This document shows, piece after piece, positions 50,983 to 59,460 of a stretch of DNA of 64,000 nucleotides. Position 1 is the first letter of the stretch; each line of letters begins with the position of its first letter. The DNA comes from Microbispora catharanthi (GTDB taxonomy: Bacteria > Actinomycetota > Actinomycetes > Streptosporangiales > Streptosporangiaceae). The position numbers were made by a program, and so were the translations under genes. The stretch lies in NCBI RefSeq assembly GCF_006334915.2, contig NZ_VDMA02000026.1, forward strand, positions 1 through 64,000, read 5' to 3'. The notes beneath the pieces are model-generated. The model was not told where the DNA came from and searched no databases. It worked only from the letters and a program-made list of their open reading frames with translations.

Positions 50983-52242
50983 TCACAGCGACGCGGCGGG
51001 CATGCCTGCGGGCTCCTCGTCGACGACCCGCAGCCGGCGTACGCCGGGGGCCAGCAGCGCGGCCAGCGTGACCAGGATGATGATCGCCCCGCAGACGACC
51101 AGCGCGGGCCGCGGCCCCACCGCGATGGCCACCGGCCCGGCCAGCAGCAGGCCGAGCGGCCCGAACATCAGGGACCCGAGCGCGTCGTAGGAGCTCACCC
51201 GTGACAGCGACTCGGCCGGGATCTCCCGCTGCATGGTGGTCTGCCACAGCACGCCGAAGATGTCGAAGCACACTCCCATCACGAACGCCCCGCCCACGAC
51301 CGTCCACAGCGGCGCGCTCAGGCCGAGCAGCACGTACGGTGCGGCGGTGGGCAGCGTGAGGAGCGTCGCGACCAGGATGGGCCGCCGGGGGCGCAGGCGC
51401 AGCGTGACGACGACCCCCACGATCATGCCGACGGCCTCGCCCGCGAGGACGGCCGACCAGGCGGGCGCCCCGCCCAGCGACTGCTTGGCGACCAGCGGTC
51501 CGAGCACGCCGTGGGCGGCCTGCAACGCCATGACCAGGACCGAGAACTGGGCGACGACCACCCACAGCCACTGCCGTGAGACGAACTCGCGCCAGCCGTC
51601 CCGCAGTTCGGCCAGCACCGAGTGCCCGCCGCCGGCCGCGCGCTCGCCGGGCGTGAGGCGCAGCAGCGCGATCAGCACGGCGGCCACGGCGAACATCGCC
51701 CCGCTGGCCGTCAGGGCCCACCCGCCTCCCAGCAGGACCACGGCCGCGCCGCTCAGCACGAGGCCGGCGACGCGGGAGATGTTCTGTCCCAGCCCCAGCA
51801 GCGCGTTCGCGGTCTGCAGCCGGTCGGCGGGCACCACGTCCGGGATGATTCCGGTGAGGGCGGGGAACAGGACCGCGGCGGCGACGCCGCTCACCGCGCT
51901 CGCGGTCACGAGGGCGGGCAGCGGTGTCCAGCCGGTGAGCATCATCGCGGCCAGGCAGAAGTACGCCGCCGCGTTGAGCGACTCCCCCGCCATCATGACC
52001 CGGTGACGCGGCAGCCGGTCGGCGATCACTCCACCCACGAGCATGAACAGCACCATCGGCAGCGCCTCGGCGGTGAGCACGGCGGACAGCGTCGTGGCGG
52101 TCGCGCCCGGGAGGCCGAGCACGCCGAAGGCGAGGGCCACCGGCGCGAAGGCGGTGCCGAGTACGGAGATCGTCCGGGCCGCCAGCAGCAGGGCGAACCG
52201 CCGATCCCTGAGCAGGCCGAGATCACGGCGGAGGCCAGGCAT
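50983..52242 (-). CDS. MFS transporter (drug/metabolite exporter type)
   Basis: The 419-residue protein has about 12 membrane segments. The motif A loop GGVIADRLPRHRVMM and the text NISRVAGLVLSGAAVV fit the MFS_3/enterobactin-exporter-like group. ATG 52242 has GGAG eight bases upstream; an in-frame start at 52290 would add 16 residues. It is monocistronic or led by nothing obvious. The substrate is unknown. Confidence 0.86.
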   Translation of the reverse strand: MPGLRRDLGLLRDRRFALLLAARTISVLGTAFAPVALAFGVLGLPGATATTLSAVLTAEALPMVLFMLVGGVIADRLPRHRVMMAGESLNAAAYFCLAAMMLTGWTPLPALVTASAVSGVAAAVLFPALTGIIPDVVPADRLQTANALLGLGQNISRVAGLVLSGAAVVLLGGGWALTASGAMFAVAAVLIALLRLTPGERAAGGGHSVLAELRDGWREFVSRQWLWVVVAQFSVLVMALQAAHGVLGPLVAKQSLGGAPAWSAVLAGEAVGMIVGVVVTLRLRPRRPILVATLLTLPTAAPYVLLGLSAPLWTVVGGAFVMGVCFDIFGVLWQTTMQREIPAESLSRVSSYDALGSLMFGPLGLLLAGPVAIAVGPRPALVVCGAIIILVTLAALLAPGVRRLRVVDEEPAGMPAASL

Positions 52243-52318
52243 GAGAACGACTCCGGAGAACGCGGAACACGGGGAAGGGGTGACATCCATCGTGCCGCCC
52301 TCACCCGCGCCCGTCACC

Positions 52319-53128
52319 TCATTTACCGGGGCCGGCGGAATAGCGGTGGCACCTGCCGTCGAGCCAGGCGCGGTAGTCCGCGGTGTGGCTGGTCATCACG
52401 CTGGTGGGTGCCCGGTCGAACACGGCCTGCCACCGCGGCACGTTGAGCTGCCAAGGGGGCGGTGGCTCGTCCCATTTGACGCCGTCGGCCCACTTCGCCG
52501 CCGAACCTCGCAGATGTTCCGGCAGCCGGTCGGCGAGCCCCGCCTCGATCCACTCGTCGTGGGAGTAGACGAGGATCGGTTGCTCGTCCTGCCGCTCGAC
52601 GATGGGATCGATGATTTCCCGCCACGCGGCGGCGCCGTACTCCGGGTCGGCCAGGACGGGCTCGGCGGAAGTCTTGATCTCCAGCAGCGCGATCAGCCCC
52701 CGGGCGCGGACGTGGTCGAGCCACTCCCGCAGCGTCGGCACGCGCTCACCCGCGTACGGCCCGCGGGCGACGCGGCGGTCGCGCACGTCGCCGGGCCCGT
52801 CCGCCCACCCGATCTCGCGGATCTCCTGCCGTGGACCGGTGAGCCCGTTGGTCGTCCTGTTGTGCCACATGACGGCCTTCGTGCCCTGCCGCGTGAGCTG
52901 GACGTCGGCCTCGACGCCGTCGGCGCCCCACGAAGCCTGGTCGTCGACCGCCCGCAGCACGTTGGGCTGGCGGATCATGTCCTTGGCCTTGGCCCCGGCG
53001 CTCTTCGGGTAGCCGCCGTGGCCGATCACCAGCGGACACGGCGGCAGCTCCGCCGCGGGCGCGGGTGCGGGCGTGGCGAGCAGCGCGACCACGAGGGGCA
53101 GCGCGATTCCCGCCGATGCCCTGGTCAT
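52319..53128 (-). CDS. Secreted glycerophosphodiester phosphodiesterase
   Basis: The 269-residue protein has a Sec signal peptide (MTRASAGIALPLVVALLATP) and a GDPD barrel: CPLVIGHGGYP carries the first catalytic His, WGADGVEADVQLT the metal-binding Glu and Asp, and MWHNRTTNG the second His. It hydrolyses glycerophosphodiesters outside the cell to glycerol 3-phosphate, useful for phosphate or carbon. ATG 53128 is chosen for the signal peptide. A four-copy 14-bp repeat lies 27-82 bases upstream. Confidence 0.88.
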   Translation of the reverse strand: MTRASAGIALPLVVALLATPAPAPAAELPPCPLVIGHGGYPKSAGAKAKDMIRQPNVLRAVDDQASWGADGVEADVQLTRQGTKAVMWHNRTTNGLTGPRQEIREIGWADGPGDVRDRRVARGPYAGERVPTLREWLDHVRARGLIALLEIKTSAEPVLADPEYGAAAWREIIDPIVERQDEQPILVYSHDEWIEAGLADRLPEHLRGSAAKWADGVKWDEPPPPWQLNVPRWQAVFDRAPTSVMTSHTADYRAWLDGRCHRYSAGPGK

Positions 53129-53154
53129 CGCCCGTCCTCCCCAACCGGCCGGCA

Positions 53155-53210
53155 CAGATCGGCCAGCCCAGATCGACCGGCACAGATCGACCGGCACAGA
53201 TCGACCAGCG
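53155..53210. repeat. Four tandem 14-bp repeats upstream of the phosphodiesterase
   Basis: Units CAGATCGGCCAGCC, CAGATCGACCGGCA (twice) and CAGATCGACCAGCG follow each other without gaps. Their place between the GDPD start and the ABC transporter stop suggests a multi-site operator; chance slippage repeats cannot be excluded. Confidence 0.6.
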
Positions 53211-53288
53211 CATTGTGCGCGGCCGTCCGGGGAGCGTGCGGCCTGTGCCGCGCCGGCGGACCCTTTCTTGACGACAAGGGGGATCGTT

Positions 53289-55052
53289 TCAGGCGAGCTG
53301 GGCGGCCTGGAGCCCGGAGTAGACGCCCGGCCTGCGGCTCAGCTCGTCGTGGGTGCCCACCTCGGCGATCCGGCCGTCCCGCATCACGGCGATGCGGTCG
53401 GCCGTACGGATGGTGGACAGGCGGTGGGCGACGACGAAGACCGTGCGGCCCGCGACCAGGCGGGCGAGCGCCTGCCGGATCAGCGCCTCCGACGCGGTGT
53501 CGAGCGCCGAGGTCGCCTCGTCGAGGATCAGCACCCGCGGGTCGCGGACGAGCGCGCGGGCGATGGCGAGCCGCTGCCTCTGGCCGCCGGACAGCCGCGC
53601 GCCGCGCTCGCCCACGATCGTGTCGAGTCCGTGCGGCAGCCGGTCGATGAACTCCAGGGCGTTCGCGTCGCGCAGGGCGGCCCGCAGGGTCTCCTCCGGC
53701 ACGTCCCGCACGCCGTAGGTGACGTTGTCGCGGATGCTCCCCTCGAACAGGATCGACTCCTGGGGCACCACGGACAGGAACCGCCGGTAGGTCCGCAGGT
53801 CGAGCTCCTCCATGTCCCTGCCGTCCAGCAGGATGCGGCCCGAGGTGGGGCGCAGGAAGCCGATCACGAGGTTGAGCACGGTCGACTTGCCCGCTCCCGA
53901 GGCCCCGACCAGGGCGATGGTCTCTCCGGGGGACACGGTGAGGCTGAAGTCGTCCACCGCGGGCCGGTCCGCATCGTAGGCGAGCGACACCGACTGGAAC
54001 TCGAACTCGCCGCGGACCGCCGTCACCTCGGCCTTGCCGTCGTTGTTCTCCAGGTCGGGCGCCTCGAGCACCTCGCCGATCGAGCGTACGGACTCCAGGC
54101 CCGTGCTGATCACGGGCGTCAGGCTCATCAGCGTGGTGACCGAGGTGGTGAGCGTGGTGAAGAACGTGCTGAGCATCACCACGTCGCCGGCCGTGATCGG
54201 CATCACCTGGTAGTAGGAGATCAGCGCGGAGCCGGCCAGGAAGCCCGCGGCGAGCACGTTCAGCGTGATCCAGGCCATCGCGCCGAACCGGCCGTTGAGC
54301 AGGTCGAGTCGCAGGCCGGTGCGCAGGACACGGGTGAGCGTGCCGTCCATGCGGTGCAGCGCGTCCTGTTCCAGGCCGTGGGCGCGGGTGATGGGGATCA
54401 GGTGCGTCATCTCGGTCACGCGCGCCGACAGCCGCTCGACCTCCTGCCGGAAGCTCTCGTTGTCGGCCCGCAGCCGGTTGCGCATCCGCATGACCAGGAC
54501 CGCGGCGGCCGGGACGACGAGCAGGAAGACCGGCAGCGCGGCCGGCACCCGGAAGGCGATCACCGCGAGACCGCCCATGAGCATGGTCACCGCCGCCAGG
54601 CCGCTGTCGGCCGTCTGCTGCACCATCTGCTCGACGCTCTCGACGTCCCTGACGACCTTGGTCTGCAGCACCCCGGCGCTCACGCGGGAGTGGTAGCCGA
54701 TCGACAGGTGCTGCATCCTGCGGCACAGCGCCGACCGCAGCCCGGTGCCCACCTGGCGGATCGCGCCGTGCAGGCACCGTACGTACAGCAGGTGGCCGGG
54801 GAGGTTCAGCAGGAGCAGGACGAGCAGCACGGCCGTCGACGTCAGCAGGTCGGCGACGGGCGCGTGCCGGACGAGCGCGTCGATGACGTTCGCGGTGACC
54901 AGCGGGAGGAGCCAGGTCGGGCTGTGCTTGACCGTGAAGGCCACGACGGCGAGGACGAGGCGGGGCCGGTGCTCCCGGAAGAGGTAGGCCAGCGTGCGGA
55001 GCGGGTGCTCGCCCCGGTATCGGTGGTCCAGAGCGTTGTGCGGAAGCACCAT
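53289..55052 (-). CDS. ABC transporter half-molecule (exporter: membrane plus ATPase)
   Basis: The 587-residue protein has an N-terminal six-helix membrane domain (about 30-310) and a C-terminal ATPase with Walker A GASGAGKS, signature LSGGQRQR and Walker B VLILDEATSALD followed by the switch His in VVAHRLS. The layout is that of a B-type exporter acting as a homodimer. Exported substrate is unknown (lipid, peptide or drug). The ATPase comes directly before the stop, so nothing is missing. Confidence 0.93.
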   Translation of the reverse strand: MVLPHNALDHRYRGEHPLRTLAYLFREHRPRLVLAVVAFTVKHSPTWLLPLVTANVIDALVRHAPVADLLTSTAVLLVLLLLNLPGHLLYVRCLHGAIRQVGTGLRSALCRRMQHLSIGYHSRVSAGVLQTKVVRDVESVEQMVQQTADSGLAAVTMLMGGLAVIAFRVPAALPVFLLVVPAAAVLVMRMRNRLRADNESFRQEVERLSARVTEMTHLIPITRAHGLEQDALHRMDGTLTRVLRTGLRLDLLNGRFGAMAWITLNVLAAGFLAGSALISYYQVMPITAGDVVMLSTFFTTLTTSVTTLMSLTPVISTGLESVRSIGEVLEAPDLENNDGKAEVTAVRGEFEFQSVSLAYDADRPAVDDFSLTVSPGETIALVGASGAGKSTVLNLVIGFLRPTSGRILLDGRDMEELDLRTYRRFLSVVPQESILFEGSIRDNVTYGVRDVPEETLRAALRDANALEFIDRLPHGLDTIVGERGARLSGGQRQRLAIARALVRDPRVLILDEATSALDTASEALIRQALARLVAGRTVFVVAHRLSTIRTADRIAVMRDGRIAEVGTHDELSRRPGVYSGLQAAQLA

Positions 55053-55274
55053 CCCGACAATCCCCCTACCGAGACCGAGAAGGGTAAAAAGTTCTTAAAA
55101 GATCATAAGAGCTGACATGGGAGCGTGCCCAGGGACAGAGGGAAGGCGTGGGGAGAGCGAGAGCATCCCGTGCCTATCTTGAAGGGCTGAGGGTAACCTC
55201 ATCGGGAAGGCAAGAGCGATCCTCCCGAAAGTCCGCTCTTGTGGATGCCTTGCGGAAGGTGGCCGGCGGATTCA

Positions 55275-56855
55275 ATGAGTGGAGGTGATCGCATCCTGCG
55301 GCTTACTCCTGTGAGCGGCCCCTCTCTCGACGCGGGCGAATCGTCCCCCGAAGCGGCGGCCGGGCTGGTGCAGGCCATGCTCGATGCGATCGCGATCCAG
55401 GGCGTCTGGCTGGTGCCCATCCGCGACCAGGCCGGTGCGATCCGCGACTTCGAGGTGTGCGCGGCCAGTCCCGAGGCCAGGGACATCCATGACAGGACCG
55501 GCAAGGAGCTCGTCGGCCTGCGCACGCTCAAGGCGTATTCGGGCCTCGCCGGCTCCCCTCTGTGGGACGCCTACCTCCGCGTCATGGAGACCGGGGAACC
55601 CGAGGACGTCGATCCCTACGTGCACCGGGAAGACGGGGGCGGCGTGCCTCAGCTGGCGACCTACGGTGTCCGCCTCGCCCGGCTGCAGGGCGGCCTCCTC
55701 GTCTCCTGGGTGCGCCACGACAGGGAGGAGCGCCTGTCGGCCCGGCTGCTCCACACCGAGCGCCTGGGCCACCTCGGATGGGGACACTGGAGCCTGATCA
55801 CCGGCGAGGCCGAGTGGTCCGACCAGCTCTACGTCATCCATGGGCGCGACCCGGCAGAGGGACCGTTCGCGCTGGAGTACTACCGCGAGATCGCCCATCC
55901 CGACGACGTCCCGGTCGTCGAGCAGGCGCTCACGACGCTGAGCGGCAGCGGCGGGCCGCACGAGTTCGACATCCGCATCCGCGTCGGTGACGAATACCGG
56001 CACATCAGGGTGACGGCCGAGGTCAGCCGGGACGCGGACGGGCGGCCCGTCGAGATCCACGGCGTCGTGCAGGACGTGACCGACTGGCGCAGGACCGCGG
56101 ACGAGCTCGCCGAGGTCACCCAGCGGCTGGAGGAGGAGTCGCAGCTCACCGCGCGGCTGCAGAGCATCATCCTGCCGATGCAGGACTCGGTGCCCGGGCT
56201 GCAGCTCGGCGTGCGCTACTTCCCGGCCGAGACGGCGCCGCTGGGCGGCGACTGGTACCAGGCCATCCACCTCGACCACGGGGAGACGCTGCTGGCCGTG
56301 GGCGACGTCGCGGGGCACGGCCTGGCCGCCGCCTCCGCGATGGCGAAGCTGCGGCATGCGATCACCGGGCTGGCCTTCGCCGACCACGACCCGGCGCAGA
56401 TCCTCGTGGCGCTCAACCGGCTGCTGCGGCGGATGCGGCCCGACGTGCTGGCGACGTCGGTCGTGGCACGCTACCGGACCAAGGACCGCACGCTGCGGTG
56501 GACTCACGCGGGCCACCCGCCGATGCTGCTGGTCCGCGGCACCAAGGTCCACCGGCTGCTGCACCCCGGCGTGCTGCTCGGCGTCTTCGAGGACGTGACC
56601 TACAGCTGCGCCGAGATCCGGCTTGAGCCGGACGATCTGCTCCTCATGTTCACCGACGGTCTCATCGAACGCCCGGGCCGGGATCTGTTCGAGGGCCTTG
56701 ACATCCTCAGCGACGCGATCGCCGAGACAGTGCCGAAGGTGCCACCGCAGGACCGCGTGGCGGCGGTGATGGAGGCACTGGCCCCGAGCAACACCGGCGA
56801 CGACACCTGCATTCTGGTCGCGCGCATCCTGCCGAACTCCACGGAAGTGTCCTGA
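55275..56855 (+). CDS. PAS-domain PP2C (SpoIIE/RsbU-type) phosphatase
   Basis: The 526-residue protein has an N-terminal PAS-like part, a second PAS with PAC (about 150-285, GWGHWSLITGEAEWSDQLY, then VTDWRRTADEL), a coiled segment, and a PP2C/SpoIIE domain (about 315-520). That domain has the metal-binding GGDWYQA and VGDVAGHG and the later Asp in NTGDDTCILV. It dephosphorylates an anti-sigma antagonist when its PAS domains sense a signal. Its stop overlaps the STAS gene by one base, naming its substrate. ATG 55275 follows GGCGGA. Confidence 0.9.
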   Translation: MSGGDRILRLTPVSGPSLDAGESSPEAAAGLVQAMLDAIAIQGVWLVPIRDQAGAIRDFEVCAASPEARDIHDRTGKELVGLRTLKAYSGLAGSPLWDAYLRVMETGEPEDVDPYVHREDGGGVPQLATYGVRLARLQGGLLVSWVRHDREERLSARLLHTERLGHLGWGHWSLITGEAEWSDQLYVIHGRDPAEGPFALEYYREIAHPDDVPVVEQALTTLSGSGGPHEFDIRIRVGDEYRHIRVTAEVSRDADGRPVEIHGVVQDVTDWRRTADELAEVTQRLEEESQLTARLQSIILPMQDSVPGLQLGVRYFPAETAPLGGDWYQAIHLDHGETLLAVGDVAGHGLAAASAMAKLRHAITGLAFADHDPAQILVALNRLLRRMRPDVLATSVVARYRTKDRTLRWTHAGHPPMLLVRGTKVHRLLHPGVLLGVFEDVTYSCAEIRLEPDDLLLMFTDGLIERPGRDLFEGLDILSDAIAETVPKVPPQDRVAAVMEALAPSNTGDDTCILVARILPNSTEVS

Positions 56856-57238
56856 TGTCTGATCTGCGCAACATCTCGACCGCCGAGACCACGTTCGCCG
56901 CCGAGAGCAGCGGAGGTCTCGGATTGCTGACGGTGCGGGGGACGCTCGACTTCACCACCCACGAGGCGGCCACGGACTTCTTCGACAAGGCCTTCGCCCA
57001 GTTCGGGCCGCACCTCGTGGTGAACCTGCTCGAACTGGGCTTCCTCGACTCCAGGGCGACGGGCCTGCTGGTCAACTGCTGGAAGCGCGCGCTGGACGAG
57101 GGAGGCTGGCTGGCCCTCGTCGCGGTCGAGCAGGGCGCGGCCCGCGCGTTGTGGATCACCGGGCTGGCGTCGCACGTCCCGGTCTTCCCCACCGTCGCGG
57201 ACGCCCTCTCCGCCGCGCCCTCTCCCGACGCCGAATAG
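56855..57238 (+). CDS. STAS-domain anti-sigma factor antagonist
   Basis: The 127-residue single STAS domain (LLTVRGTLDFTTHEA, then FLDSRATGLLVNCWKRAL) carries the Ser in LDSRATG where SpoIIAA-like antagonists are phosphorylated. With the PP2C protein it forms the phosphatase and substrate halves of a partner switch. No anti-sigma kinase gene lies nearby, so the third partner is encoded elsewhere. Confidence 0.9.
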   Translation: MSDLRNISTAETTFAAESSGGLGLLTVRGTLDFTTHEAATDFFDKAFAQFGPHLVVNLLELGFLDSRATGLLVNCWKRALDEGGWLALVAVEQGAARALWITGLASHVPVFPTVADALSAAPSPDAE

Positions 57239-57363
57239 CCCGCGGGGCGTCGTCCCGAGACCGTCACCTGGCGTCCAACTCCTCCTCACATGCCCGCCAC
57301 GGGCGGATAGAGCCCATGAGCGGGGGTAGCACCCGAGAAGTCGGCCGTGGAGGGGGCGAAGCC

Positions 57364-57840
57364 ATGAAACGTCTCGTTGCCGGAGCGGCGGCGCTCGCGG
57401 TTGCCGGCCTGGGGATGGCGCGATGGGCGGCCGCGCGTGCCCGGGTGCCGGCCGCGGCGAAGGACCCGCTGGAATCCAGCCGCTGGATGGGCGTCACCGT
57501 CAACCGGCCGCCGGACGAGGTCGCCCCGGCCGGGCACCTGCCCGAGCCGCTGGCCCGGGTGGACGCCGAGGTGCGGATGAACCGGGCGCCCGGCGACCGG
57601 GGCACGGAGATCTACGCACGGCCGAGGGAGCACCGGGCCGGCGCCGACGGCGTCCTCGCCCGGCTGCGGGGTGAGGACCCCCGCACGGAGATCCGTACGG
57701 CGCTGCGCGAGACGAAGTCCCTGCTGGAGACCGGCGACGTGCTGCGCTCGGACGAGGAGATCGCGACGACCCGGCCGACCCTGCCGGGCAAGGTCCTCGA
57801 CATGGCGCTGGGACGTGCCTCCGAAGGGGGGCGGCTGTGA
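57364..57840 (+). CDS. Membrane-anchored SRPBCC-like protein
   Basis: The 158-residue protein has an N-terminal membrane segment (MKRLVAGAAALAVAGLGM) and a soluble part with WMGVTVNRPPDEV and PGDRGTEIYARPRE, similar to small SRPBCC/cyclase-like proteins. LRETKSLLETGDVL at the C-terminal half is typical of actinobacterial members. GGAGGGGGCG precedes the ATG. Its stop overlaps the dehydrogenase start, so the two likely work together; the role is unknown. Confidence 0.65.
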   Translation: MKRLVAGAAALAVAGLGMARWAAARARVPAAAKDPLESSRWMGVTVNRPPDEVAPAGHLPEPLARVDAEVRMNRAPGDRGTEIYARPREHRAGADGVLARLRGEDPRTEIRTALRETKSLLETGDVLRSDEEIATTRPTLPGKVLDMALGRASEGGRL

Positions 57841-59012
57841 AGGCGCTGTGCTGGCAGGGCGTGAACGAACTGTCGGTCGAGCAGGTGCCCGACCCCGCGA
57901 TCCTCAACGCCCAGGACGCGATCGTGAAGGTGACGGCGAGCACCACCTGCGGTTCCGACCTCCACCTGCTCGGCGGCTACATCCCGGCCATGCGGGCCGG
58001 TGACGTCATCGGGCACGAGTTCATCGGCGAGATCGTCGACGTCGGCCCCGAGGTGAGCCGGCACCGGCCGGGCGACCGGGTGGTGGTCTGCTCGATCATC
58101 GGATGCGGCCGCTGCTGGGCCTGCCGTCACGACGAGTGGTCGCTGTGCGAGAACAGCAACCCCAATCCGGGCGTCACGGACCTGATGTGGGGCGGCACGA
58201 CCGCGGGCATCTTCGGCTACTCCCACGCGATGGGCGGCTTCCGCGGCAGCCACGCCGAGTACATCCGGGTGCCCTTCGTGGACTACAACGCGTTCACCGT
58301 TCCCGAGGGCGTCTCGGACCTCGACGCCCTGTTCGCCTCCGACGCCGCCCCCACGGGCTGGATGGGCGCCGAGCTCGGCGGCGTACGGCCGGGAGACGTG
58401 GTCGCGGTGTGGGGGTGCGGCGCAGTCGGCCAGATGGCGGCCCGGGCCGCCATGCTCCTCGGCGCCGAGCGGGTCGTCGCGATCGACCGCTACCCGGAAC
58501 GGCTGGCCATGACCGCCCGGCACGTCGGCTGCGAGGTGATCGACTACACGAGCACCGACGTCACCGCCGAGCTGCGCGAGCGCACCGGCGGCCGGGGCCC
58601 GGACGTGTGCGTCGAGGCCGTCGGCATGGAGGCCGACAGCACCGGGATCCAGCGCGTCTACGACGGCGTCAAGCAGCAGCTGCGCCTGGAGCAGGACCGC
58701 CCGATCGCGGTGCGGGAGGCGATCCACGCCTGCCGCAAGGGCGGCTCGGTGTTCGTGCTGGGGGTCTTCGCCGGCTTCGTGGACAAGTTCCCGCTCGGCG
58801 CGCTGATGAACAAGGGCCTCACGCTGCGCGGTGCGCAGCAGCACGGCCAGCGGTACATCCCGAAGCTCCTCGACCGCATCGCGAAGGGCGATCTGAAGAC
58901 CTCCTACCTCGCGACGCACACCATGACGCTCGACGAGGGGCCCAAGGGCTACGACATGTTCAAGCACAAGAAGGACGGCTGCGTCCGCGCCGTCTTCCGC
59001 CCCTGGGCCTGA
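57837..59012 (+). CDS. Zinc-dependent dehydrogenase (formaldehyde dehydrogenase-like)
   Basis: The 391-residue MDR has catalytic zinc text STTCGSDLHLLGG and GHEFIGEI, four structural-zinc Cys (CGRCWACRHDEWSLC), the long loop NPNPGVTDLMWGGTTAG and VVAVWGCGAVGQMA for NAD. The loop and length resemble glutathione-independent formaldehyde dehydrogenase-type enzymes. The GTG start at 57837 overlaps the upstream stop. A strong terminator follows. Confidence 0.9.
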   Translation: MKALCWQGVNELSVEQVPDPAILNAQDAIVKVTASTTCGSDLHLLGGYIPAMRAGDVIGHEFIGEIVDVGPEVSRHRPGDRVVVCSIIGCGRCWACRHDEWSLCENSNPNPGVTDLMWGGTTAGIFGYSHAMGGFRGSHAEYIRVPFVDYNAFTVPEGVSDLDALFASDAAPTGWMGAELGGVRPGDVVAVWGCGAVGQMAARAAMLLGAERVVAIDRYPERLAMTARHVGCEVIDYTSTDVTAELRERTGGRGPDVCVEAVGMEADSTGIQRVYDGVKQQLRLEQDRPIAVREAIHACRKGGSVFVLGVFAGFVDKFPLGALMNKGLTLRGAQQHGQRYIPKLLDRIAKGDLKTSYLATHTMTLDEGPKGYDMFKHKKDGCVRAVFRPWA

Positions 59013-59025
59013 CCCGTGGGAGAGC

Positions 59026-59055
59026 GCCCGCCGCCTCCGTGAGGAGGCGGCGGGC
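59026..59055. terminator. Strong hairpin after the zinc dehydrogenase
   Basis: Perfect 13-bp stem (GCCCGCCGCCTCC / GGAGGCGGCGGGC) with a GTGA loop, 13 bases after the stop. Confidence 0.8.
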
Positions 59056-59063
59056 CGGTGATC

Positions 59064-59222
59064 TCAGCGTACGGCCGGGGCGGCCAGCCGTTCCGCCTCG
59101 TGGTGCAGTGCCTCGATGAGGACGAGCTCCAGGCGGAGCTTGTCGTCCACGAGGCTCTCGAGGACGTCCATCCGGGCCTCCTTGTTTCCAAAGACGTCCC
59201 GCGGCGCGCGACGGTTGACCAT
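59064..59222 (-). CDS. Doubtful small hypothetical protein
   Basis: The leftward frame ends at 59064 next to the bidirectional hairpin and encodes a helix-rich C-terminus (MDVLESLVDDKLRLELVLIE, then ALHHEAERLAAPAVR). The frame is open back to 59348, but that start lies inside a terminator; ATG 59222 is the first reasonable start and has no clear ribosome-binding site. I do not recognise it. Confidence 0.3.
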   Translation of the reverse strand: MVNRRAPRDVFGNKEARMDVLESLVDDKLRLELVLIEALHHEAERLAAPAVR

Positions 59223-59332
59223 GGCGCGATGCGAATCCGGACGAAATGTGGCGATGCGTCCCGCCGATCGCGCCGTACGCCGGTTACCCAGGACGGACGC
59301 GACATCACTCACATCAGTCACATAAGTCTCGG

Positions 59333-59364
59333 AAAACAAAAAATCCACCCCAGAGCGGAGTGGA
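59333..59364 (-). terminator. Orphan leftward terminator with T tract
   Basis: Read leftward, TCCACTCC pairs with GGGGTGGA around GCTCT and is followed by TTTTTTGTTTT, an E. coli-style intrinsic terminator. No leftward gene ends here: the next gene to the right is rightward helD. It may end a short antisense or small RNA that starts near the helD promoter. Confidence 0.6.
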
Positions 59365-59398
59365 CGGAGGCGTGCCGCACCACAGGGGCGCGATGCCG

Positions 59399-59444
59399 TA
59401 TAGTGAGAGATTCCCAGTTATCTGAAAGTCAGACGCTCTCACTA
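59399..59444 (+). promoter_or_regulatory. helD promoter overlapped by nested inverted repeats
   Basis: The -10 box TATAGT (59399-59404) overlaps the left arm of a perfect 9-bp inverted repeat TAGTGAGAG (59401-59409) / CTCTCACTA (59436-59444). A second small dyad TCTGA-AAG-TCAGA sits in its centre. The right arm ends against GGAG, the helD ribosome-binding site. Either a repressor blocks the promoter or an RNA hairpin hides the ribosome-binding site. Confidence 0.6.
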
Positions 59445-59460
59445 GGAGTTTATCACAGGA

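Larger units (their letters stand above)
59013..59460. other. Gap holding terminators, a doubtful small gene and the helD promoter
   Basis: In order it holds the dehydrogenase terminator, a weakly supported leftward small gene, a short CATCACTCACATCAGTCACAT stretch (59303-59323), an orphan leftward terminator and the helD promoter with nested dyads. Confidence 0.6.

Noticed and set aside
53155..53210. CRISPR array
   Set aside because: Units are 14 bp and directly abutting, with no spacers, and no cas genes are present.
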